From positions 1 through 12,205 of the forward strand of contig CALZOH010000088.1 in the NCBI GenBank assembly GCA_945827465.1: a stretch of 12,205 nt of DNA, given 5' to 3'. The position numbers and the translations under genes are program-made. Shown here piece after piece: positions 1 to 5,575 of this stretch (positions are counted from its first letter, which is position 1; each line of letters begins with the position of its first letter). Origin of the DNA: an uncultured Prevotellaceae bacterium. GTDB lineage: Bacteria; Bacteroidota; Bacteroidia; Bacteroidales; Bacteroidaceae. Under the pieces are notes generated by a model. That model was not told where the DNA came from and searched no databases. It saw only the letters and a program-made list of their open reading frames with translations.

Positions 1-52
1 GCAAAGTAGAAAATAAACAAATAATCTGTGAAGTAATTTTAGTCATAGTCAC

Positions 53-395
53 TTGAACCAACTTCAATGCCTTTTTGTACACGTGCAAAACGCCTTGAAC
101 TAACTTCAATACCCTTTTGTACACGACGCAAAACCCCTTGAACTAACTTCAATACCTTTTTGTACACGTGCAAAATCCCCATGAACTAACTTCAAGGCCT
201 TTTTGCACACGTGCAAAACCGTCATGCAAACGTTCAATGACCTTTTGTACACGGCGCAAAACCGTCATGCAAACGTTCAATGCCCTTTTGCACACGACGC
301 AAAACCGTCCTGCAAACGTTCAATGCCCGATTGTTCCTTGTGTAAAACCTCCATGCAAATGCTCAGTGCCTCTTTGTTCGTGATATAAAACCAAA
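53..395. repeat. Degenerate tandem array, eight units of 42-43 bp
   Basis: Units begin near 53, 95, 138, 181, 224, 267, 310 and 353, giving a period of 42 once and then 43. Units 1-4 start TTGAACTAACTTCAA (unit 4 starts ATGAAC), which is itself an inverted repeat (TTGAA/TTCAA around CTAAC). Units 5-8 instead start ATGCAAACGTTCAATG or close variants. Every unit then has a CCYTTTTGYACACG-GCAAAAC core, and the last two units are decayed. In unit 4 the core is perfectly symmetric (TTTTGCAC, AC, GTGCAAAA at 201-218). There are no unique spacers, so it is not CRISPR. Because 43 is not a multiple of three, short open frames through the array drift between frames and are unlikely to be genes. Function is unknown; a protein-binding array, a recombination site or a decayed intergenic repeat are all possible. 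Confidence 0.88.
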
Positions 396-524
396 TGGCC
401 TGAACGGGATTCTATAACTATGCCCACAGATTATCTACTGCCCCGGAAAAAAGGATCTGTGTTCTTGATTTGATTTTCGTTATTCTGTGTATTACGACCA
501 CAAAACCGCGTAAAATTACAGATA

Positions 525-544
525 AATTGATGGGGAAATCAATT
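525..544. promoter_or_regulatory. Small hairpin or operator-like inverted repeat
   Basis: AATTGAT (525-531) and ATCAATT (538-544) are perfect 7-base arms around a GGGGAA loop, followed by ATTTTG. The stem is all A/T except one pair, and the T-run is short, so it would be a weak terminator. It lies about 95 bases ahead of the regulator start and could be an operator for that protein. Both readings are inference. Confidence 0.25.
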
Positions 545-603
545 ATTTTGCACATAGAATGAAAATCCAGCACCTAAATCACAGGTACTCTCAACAAAAT
601 ATG

Positions 604-611
604 TATTTTTG
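604..611 (+). promoter_or_regulatory. Candidate Bacteroidota -7 promoter element
   Basis: TATTTTTG matches the Bacteroidota housekeeping -7 consensus TAnnTTTG. Its end is 28 bases before the regulator ATG at 640, which would give a leader of roughly 20 bases. No clear TTTG -33 element sits at the expected distance, so the match may be chance in an AT-rich region. If real, it would drive the regulator and probably the whole operon. Confidence 0.35.
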
Positions 612-639
612 CTTTGAATAAATATAATATTTAGATCAT

Positions 640-870
640 ATGGAAACTAAGCCCTTAAACAGAATTAAGGTGGTAATGGCAGAGCGAATGGTTTCAAATA
701 AAGACCTGAGTGAGATGTTAAATAAAGACACTGCCACTATATCAAGATGGGTAACGAATACCTCGCAACCTAACTTGGAGAGCCTCATAGAAATCGCAAA
801 GGCTCTAAAATGCGAAATTGGCGAGTTGGTTCGCATGGATGATTCTACGATCCTAAAGAACCAGCCATAA
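640..870 (+). CDS. Small Cro/CI (XRE)-type helix-turn-helix regulator
   Basis: The 76-residue protein is a single HTH domain. Residues about 20-41 form the helix-turn-helix (NKDLSEMLNKDTATISRW). They are followed by the typical SQPNLESLIEIAKAL helix and a GELV segment at 61-64, as in minimal XRE regulators. It is a predicted cytoplasmic DNA-binding protein. Its stop lies 28 bases before hsdM and everything downstream is on the same strand, so by analogy with controller proteins of R-M loci it may time expression of methylase and nuclease. That role is inferred from position only. There is no strong ribosome-binding site; the ATG follows an A/T-rich leader, as is usual in Bacteroidota. The gene is more AT-rich than hsdM. 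Confidence 0.85.
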   Translation: METKPLNRIKVVMAERMVSNKDLSEMLNKDTATISRWVTNTSQPNLESLIEIAKALKCEIGELVRMDDSTILKNQP

Positions 871-898
871 CTCCAAAACAATAAAGATAAAGCGTAAT

Positions 899-3481
899 AT
901 GAATAAACAACAGTTAGCGAACAAGATATGGGCTTCGGCCAACAAGATGCGCTCGAAGATTGATGCCAACGAGTATAAAGACTATATCCTTGGTCTCATC
1001 TTCTACAAGTTTTTGTCGGATAACGAGGTGAACTACATCCTGAAAGATATGAAGGGTGCGTCTGATGAAGACAAAAAGGCAGCCTTGGAGATCCTTGTTG
1101 AAAACTACGAGGATGAAAACTCAAAGGTTATCATTGACTACTGCAAGAACAATATCGGCTATTTCATCGAATACAAAAACCTCTTCTCCACCTGGCTGCT
1201 GCCGGAGAGCACTTTTACCGTGGCCGACCTTTCTGTGGCACTCAACTCCTTCGACCGCCTGGTGAGCCCCAACTACAAGGCGGTCTATGACGGCATCTTC
1301 AAGACCTTGCAGGCAGGTCTCAGCAAACTCGGAGAGAATCCTGCCAGTCAGACACGCGCACTGAAAGACCTCATCAAGCTCATCAAGGATATTCCAACCG
1401 ATGGTTCTCAGGACTACGACGTGCTGGGCTATGTCTATGAATATCTCATTGGCAATTTCGCAGCCAATGCCGGGAAGAAAGCGGGTGAGTTCTATACGCC
1501 TCACGAAGTGGCCATCCTCATGTCGGAGATAGTGGCAGAGCACCACAGAGATAAACGTCAGATCGAGATCTACGACCCCACATCGGGTTCGGGCTCGCTG
1601 CTGATAACCATCGGTAAATCCGTGGGACGACACATAGCCGACAAGAACCGCGTGAAATACTATGCACAGGAACTGAAGGAGAACACTTACAACCTCACCC
1701 GTATGAACCTGGTGATGCGCGGCATACAACCCAGCAATATCAACACCCGTTGTGCCGACTCGCTCGACGAGGACTGGCCTATGCAGAAAACAGGCAGCGA
1801 GACAGGACAGCCACTCTACGTGGATGCCGTGGTCAGCAACCCTCCCTACTCGCAGCAATGGGATCCGAGAGACCGTGAGAATGATGCCCGTTTCAAGGAC
1901 TATGGCGTGGCTCCCAAATCGAAGGCAGACTATGCTTTCCTGCTTCACGAACTCCATCACCTGAAGCCCGATGGCATTCTGACCATTGTATTGCCTCATG
2001 GTGTATTGTTCCGTGGAGGCGAAGAAGAACAGATACGTACTAACCTCATAGAGAAAAATAATATAGATGCCATCATCGGCCTGCCAGCCAACATCTTCTT
2101 TGGCACAGGCATTCCTACGCTCATCATGGTGTTGAAGCAGCACCGTGATCATGATGACGTGCTCATCATCGATGCCAGCAAGGGATTCGTAAAGGACGGC
2201 AAGCAGAACCGACTTCGCGCCTGCGACATCAAGAAGATTGCCGATACCGTTCGTGACCGCAAAGACATCGCCGGTTTCTCCAAGAAAGTGAGCCGTGAGG
2301 AGATCCGCGCCAACGGCTACAACCTCAACATTCCCCGCTATGTGGATTCAAGCGAGGCAGCAGAGCAGTATGACATCTACGCCACCATGTTTGGCGGCAT
2401 TCCCAACACAGAGATTGATGCGCTGCAAAAGTACTGGAATGCCTTCCCCTCACTCCGTGGCGACCTCTTCACGCCGCAGGCCGACAAACCCTACGCTACC
2501 CTGAAGGTGGAGGATGTCAAGACGGCCATTGAGCAGAACACGGACGTGAAATGGTTCACCATGCAGTTTGCCGAAGCCTTCCATGGCTTTGCCGACAAAC
2601 TCCACCGGGTACTCATAGACAACGTCAAGCATGTCCATGAACTTCAGGCACAAGACGAGATAGCCTCCGACATTTTCTGCCGTCTGGCAGCCATTCCCCT
2701 TGTCGACAAGTATGCCGCCTATCAGGCCTTGGCAGACCATTGGCAGGCCATCATCAGCGACATCGAGACCATACAGGAGGAAGGCATAGAGGCGGTGCGC
2801 ACGGTGGAGACGGCCTATAAGTTGGTGAAGAAGAACGACGAGGACATAGAAGTGCCCGACGGACTGAAGGGACGCATCATTCCCTTTGAATTGGTGCAGA
2901 AGGAGAAGTTCCGGGCTGAGCTGGATGCCATGGCTGCTCTCCAGTCGAGAGTGGAAGCCATAGGAGGCGAACTCGAAGAGGTGCGCGACAGCTTCAGCGA
3001 AGAGGAACTGGAAACCTATTGCGACAGCGAGAAAGACAATGCCCCCGACAAGAAGAAGATTACCGCCGATGCCAAACCCAAGGCCGACGTAGAGGCTGAC
3101 ACCAAGACGAAGCTCAAGCAGATGGTGGCTCTTTGGGATGAGCAGACGAAGTGGGGCAAGCAGATCAAGGCAGATAAACTTGCTTTGGAGGAAAAGACCA
3201 TCCAAGCCATAGAGCATCTGTCGGATGAGGAAATCGCAGACTTCCTGCAGTTAAAGTGGATTGTGCCCGTATGCGAAGGCATCAACGGTGCGCTCACAGC
3301 TGTGCTTTCCGCCCTCGAATCTTCTGCCCTTGCCCTCAGCCGGAAATATGCCGTCAGCTATCAGCAGATTAACGACGACATTGCCGCAGCCAATGCAGAG
3401 CTTGCGCAGTTGGTGAGCCAGCTCACCGGCGACGAGTTTGCCATCAAGGGACTGGAGGCGTTAATCAATAAGGAGAAGTAG
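899..3481 (+). CDS. hsdM: Type I R-M DNA adenine methyltransferase, M subunit, with long C-terminal extension
   Basis: This subunit transfers methyl from S-adenosylmethionine to adenine in the host's copies of the target, as part of the M2S methylase and of the R2M2S nuclease. The N-terminal helical HsdM_N region is at about 5-150 (LANKIWASANKMRS, YILGLIFYKFLSD). GEFYTP (196-201) opens the catalytic domain, the SAM-binding motif is DPTSGSGS (226-233), and the catalytic NPPY is at 314-317. At 860 residues it is much longer than classical HsdM (about 500-530). Residues from about 500 on form a mostly helical, charged extension. It has coiled-coil-like stretches near 640-715 and 740-850, separated by a lysine/alanine/aspartate-rich linker (716-738). 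The start is supported by the family N-terminus beginning within a few residues of the ATG. AGGAG at 3471-3475, inside its last codons, serves the next gene. Confidence 0.96.
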   Translation: MNKQQLANKIWASANKMRSKIDANEYKDYILGLIFYKFLSDNEVNYILKDMKGASDEDKKAALEILVENYEDENSKVIIDYCKNNIGYFIEYKNLFSTWLLPESTFTVADLSVALNSFDRLVSPNYKAVYDGIFKTLQAGLSKLGENPASQTRALKDLIKLIKDIPTDGSQDYDVLGYVYEYLIGNFAANAGKKAGEFYTPHEVAILMSEIVAEHHRDKRQIEIYDPTSGSGSLLITIGKSVGRHIADKNRVKYYAQELKENTYNLTRMNLVMRGIQPSNINTRCADSLDEDWPMQKTGSETGQPLYVDAVVSNPPYSQQWDPRDRENDARFKDYGVAPKSKADYAFLLHELHHLKPDGILTIVLPHGVLFRGGEEEQIRTNLIEKNNIDAIIGLPANIFFGTGIPTLIMVLKQHRDHDDVLIIDASKGFVKDGKQNRLRACDIKKIADTVRDRKDIAGFSKKVSREEIRANGYNLNIPRYVDSSEAAEQYDIYATMFGGIPNTEIDALQKYWNAFPSLRGDLFTPQADKPYATLKVEDVKTAIEQNTDVKWFTMQFAEAFHGFADKLHRVLIDNVKHVHELQAQDEIASDIFCRLAAIPLVDKYAAYQALADHWQAIISDIETIQEEGIEAVRTVETAYKLVKKNDEDIEVPDGLKGRIIPFELVQKEKFRAELDAMAALQSRVEAIGGELEEVRDSFSEEELETYCDSEKDNAPDKKKITADAKPKADVEADTKTKLKQMVALWDEQTKWGKQIKADKLALEEKTIQAIEHLSDEEIADFLQLKWIVPVCEGINGALTAVLSALESSALALSRKYAVSYQQINDDIAAANAELAQLVSQLTGDEFAIKGLEALINKEK

Positions 3482-3483
3482 TT

Positions 3484-4557
3484 ATGACACCAGAAAACAA
3501 AAACATATTGCTTCAACTGCTCCGACAGCACAAAGAGTTAGGCATTTCGTATCAGATAGACTACGACAAGTTTTATCTCTACTCCATCATCACACACTCT
3601 ACTGCCATCGAAGGTAGTACGGTGAGCGAAGTGGAAGCCCAGCTCCTCTTTGATGAGGGCATCACTGCAAAAGGCAAGCCCATGATGGAACAGTTGATGA
3701 ATCTGGACCTGAAAGATGCCTACGAATACGGGAGAGCATGGATAAAGCGTCACGAAGACATTACGGTAGATACACTCGTCACACTTGCCTCCAAGGTAAT
3801 GGCAAGAACCGGAGCTGAATATAATTCTTTCGGCGGTTCGTTTGATGCCTCGAAGGGTGAGTTGCGCCGACTGAATGTAACCGCAGGAGCAGGCAGACGT
3901 TCCTATATGAATTGGATGAAAGTGCCTCAAAGGTTGGAAGCCTTTTGTCAAGAACTCAATGTCCGCCGTAGAGAACTCGACCCGACAGATGCTGTGGCCA
4001 TCTACGAATTGAGCTTCTGGGCTCATTACGAGCTCGTCACCATCCACCCTTGGGCTGATGGAAACGGCAGGACATGCCGTCTGCTGATGAATCTCCTGCA
4101 AATGGAGTATGGCGTGTTGCCGACAAAAGTTTCAAAAGAGGATAAGAGCGAATATATTCAAGCTCTGATAGACACCAGAGAGTATGAGGATATAGACATA
4201 TTCCTCAATTACATGGCCGAGTTGCATTGCGCCCATTTGAGAAATGACATCGACCAGTATATCAGATCGGTTGAAGTGGTCGATAAAACGAACTTTGTCA
4301 AGGAAATGGTCGATAAATGGTCGATAAAGCCCTCTCTTGCCGAGAAACTGGTCGATATCTTGATATTTGTGGCCGATAAAGCAGAGGTTCGAACAGAGGA
4401 CATTGTCAAAGCCTTCGGTTTCACCGAAACAACCGCCAAGCGATACCTGCGCCGGCTGGTCGAATATGGCTGTCTTGAAGCTCATGGAGGAAACAAGAAC
4501 AGAAGCTATTCAAAAAATGTGGGACACGTTTCACAAATTGAGGAGGACAAGCAATGA
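3484..4557 (+). CDS. Fic-family protein (class II type) with C-terminal winged helix
   Basis: Fic enzymes usually transfer AMP from ATP to a hydroxyl side chain of a target protein. The catalytic motif HPWADGNGRTCR is at 188-199 and keeps the key His188, the Asp/Glu-position residue Asp192, and the GNGR anion-binding loop. An N-terminal STAIEG (39-44) fits the inhibitory-helix motif [S/T]xxxE[G/N], which places it among self-inhibited class II Fic proteins. Residues about 276-345 look like a winged helix (VRTEDIVKAFGFTETTAKRYLRRLVEYGCLE), a common companion of this Fic type that suggests DNA binding or autoregulation. The start lies two bases after the hsdM stop with AGGAG eight bases upstream, so it is co-translated with hsdM. 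The target is unknown; a regulatory or toxin-like role within the R-M locus is inference. Confidence 0.93.
   Translation: MTPENKNILLQLLRQHKELGISYQIDYDKFYLYSIITHSTAIEGSTVSEVEAQLLFDEGITAKGKPMMEQLMNLDLKDAYEYGRAWIKRHEDITVDTLVTLASKVMARTGAEYNSFGGSFDASKGELRRLNVTAGAGRRSYMNWMKVPQRLEAFCQELNVRRRELDPTDAVAIYELSFWAHYELVTIHPWADGNGRTCRLLMNLLQMEYGVLPTKVSKEDKSEYIQALIDTREYEDIDIFLNYMAELHCAHLRNDIDQYIRSVEVVDKTNFVKEMVDKWSIKPSLAEKLVDILIFVADKAEVRTEDIVKAFGFTETTAKRYLRRLVEYGCLEAHGGNKNRSYSKNVGHVSQIEEDKQ
4277..4380 (+). repeat. Short repeated motif inside the first fic gene
   Basis: TGGTCGATAAA occurs exactly at 4277-4287, 4307-4317 and 4318-4328, the last two directly abutting. Near copies lie at 4349-4357 (TGGTCGATA) and 4370-4380 (TGGCCGATAAA). 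The copies encode V/M/L-V-D-K or related residues in different reading positions. It may be a local slippage product or coincidence. Confidence 0.5.
4541..4546 (+). promoter_or_regulatory. Strong Shine-Dalgarno site for the second fic gene
   Basis: AGGAGG ends seven bases before the ATG at 4554. It lies within the last codons (Glu-Glu-Asp) of the preceding fic gene, whose TGA overlaps that ATG as ATGA. Strong SD sites are not the rule in Bacteroidota. The same arrangement recurs at 5419 and 5559. Confidence 0.7.
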
Positions 4558-5435
4558 ACAAGATATCCATCCGATTCTACAACGACCATGAGGTGCGTGC
4601 CGTGTGGGTTGAAGAGAGTGCCCGATGGTACTTCTCTGTGCTCGATGTCATTGGTGCCATCAATGAGCAGGAGGACTATGCCAAGACGCGCAACTATTGG
4701 AAGTATCTGAAAACAAAGCTCAAGAAGGAAGGCAATGAACTGGTTAGTGTCACTAACCAGTTGAAGCTGCTTGCCCCTGATGGAAAACGCCGACTTACCG
4801 ATACGCTGGATGCCAAGGGCATAGCAGCCCTTGCCAAGGCGATGCCCAACCAAAAAGCAATGGCATTCCTCGACTGGCTGACCTATAGCGACAATACTAT
4901 CGACGGGCAGAGCAGGAAGAAGGCATACGACCTCTTTGAGAGTGGAATGCTCAACAAACTGGAACCGGGAAGCATCAAGTGCCTGCAACAGATACATGGA
5001 TATATCTTCGGAGGACTGTATGACTTTGCCGGTCAACTGCGCACCAAGAACATCAGCAAGGGAGGCTTCACTTTTGCCAATTGCCTTTATTTCCCTACGA
5101 TATTGCACAACATCGAAATGATGCCCGAAACCACATTCGACGAGATTGTCAGTAAGTATGTAGAGATGAATGTAGCTCATCCTTTTATGGAAGGTAACGG
5201 TCGCAGCACACGCATCTGGATCGATTTGATTTTCAAACGTTCGCTGAAACGATGCATTGACTGGAGCAAGATAAACAAAAACGATTATCTCCATGCCATG
5301 CGTGTCAGTGTGAGTGACGACACAGCCATACGGAGGTTGCTGAAAGGGGCTCTCACCGATGAGATTAACAGCCGCGAGCTATTTATGAAGGGTATTGACT
5401 ATTCCTATTATTACGAGCAGGAGGACGAAGTATGA
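4554..5435 (+). CDS. Bro-N-like/Fic fusion protein (class III type Fic)
   Basis: The 293-residue protein has two parts. Residues about 1-110 resemble a Bro-N/phage antirepressor-type N-terminal domain (IRFYNDHEVRAVW, WYFSVLDVIGAI, LAPDGKRRLTDTL). Residues about 120-293 form a compact Fic domain resembling the Neisseria meningitidis Fic AMP-transferase. The core motif HPFMEGNGRSTR (209-220) is complete, with His209 and Glu213. Near the C-terminus SYYYEQ (284-289) matches the class III inhibitory motif SxxxE[G/N], except that Gln replaces Gly/Asn after the inhibitory Glu288. The protein ends five residues after that Glu. From family knowledge, such enzymes AMP-modify targets such as gyrase B when inhibition is lifted; the target here is not known. 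Its ATG overlaps the previous stop, so it is translationally coupled to the first fic. Confidence 0.92.
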   Translation: MNKISIRFYNDHEVRAVWVEESARWYFSVLDVIGAINEQEDYAKTRNYWKYLKTKLKKEGNELVSVTNQLKLLAPDGKRRLTDTLDAKGIAALAKAMPNQKAMAFLDWLTYSDNTIDGQSRKKAYDLFESGMLNKLEPGSIKCLQQIHGYIFGGLYDFAGQLRTKNISKGGFTFANCLYFPTILHNIEMMPETTFDEIVSKYVEMNVAHPFMEGNGRSTRIWIDLIFKRSLKRCIDWSKINKNDYLHAMRVSVSDDTAIRRLLKGALTDEINSRELFMKGIDYSYYYEQEDEV

Positions 5436-5575
5436 AGCATCCATCTCATTGCGTCCGCACTGTAGACACATTTATCAATAATGATTATGCGCAACAATCC
5501 AACATATATAGATTTTGCAAACACGTTTGCAAAATTATATCTCAACTGCATAACGATAAGGAGGACGAACTATGA
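5432..5575 (+). CDS. Hypothetical 47-residue protein between fic and hsdS
   Basis: An ATG at 5432 overlaps the stop of the upstream fic (ATGA) and is preceded by AGGAGG at 5419-5424, seven bases away. The frame runs uninterrupted for 47 codons and its TGA overlaps the hsdS ATG at 5572 in the same way. The protein starts MKHPSHCVRTV and ends HNDKEDEL. It is rich in His and Cys (His3, His6, Cys7, Cys29, His31, Cys33), which could bind a metal. It has no signal peptide or membrane segment. I do not recognise a family. Against it being a real gene: it spans a perfect 24-bp palindrome and is flanked by direct repeats, so it may be an inserted repeat element that happens to keep translation open. 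The double coupling argues it is at least translated, if only to pass ribosomes on to hsdS. Confidence 0.45.
   Translation: MKHPSHCVRTVDTFINNDYAQQSNIYRFCKHVCKIISQLHNDKEDEL
5512..5535. repeat. Perfect 24-bp palindrome before hsdS
   Basis: Arms ATTTTGCAAAC (5512-5522) and GTTTGCAAAAT (5525-5535) are exact reverse complements around an AC spacer. Its centre ACACGT and outer TTTTGC/GCAAAA are the same as in the core of the upstream 43-bp array, with AA and TT inserted symmetrically. GTTTGCAAAA recurs after hsdR at 12182. It lies 37 bases before the hsdS start. It could be an operator, a recombination site or an RNA hairpin affecting hsdS translation. Confidence 0.8.
5559..5564 (+). promoter_or_regulatory. 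Strong Shine-Dalgarno site for hsdS
   Basis: AGGAGG lies seven bases before the hsdS ATG at 5572. It sits inside the small ORF's last codons and fixes the hsdS start. The same spacing is seen at 4541 and 5419. Confidence 0.7.

Larger units (their letters stand above)
396..639. other. Non-coding AT-rich leader region
   Basis: This stretch between the repeat array and the regulator gene holds no convincing open frame on either strand. It contains a small hairpin (525-544) and a candidate promoter (604-611). Nothing else recognisable was seen. Confidence 0.6.

Noticed and set aside
168..388. Small proteins encoded through the repeat array (open frames from 168 and 203)
   Set aside because: The 43-bp period shifts frame each unit; the frames are open by repeat composition, with no ribosome-binding site or recognisable domain.
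53..395. CRISPR array
   Set aside because: Units are contiguous and degenerate with no unique spacers, and no cas genes are present.
1121..2152. Long antisense open frame opposite hsdM (343 codons)
   Set aside because: It is the shadow of the GC-rich hsdM codons; the translation has no domain and hsdM motifs are on the other strand. The same applies to minus-strand frames opposite fic2, rhuM and hsdR.
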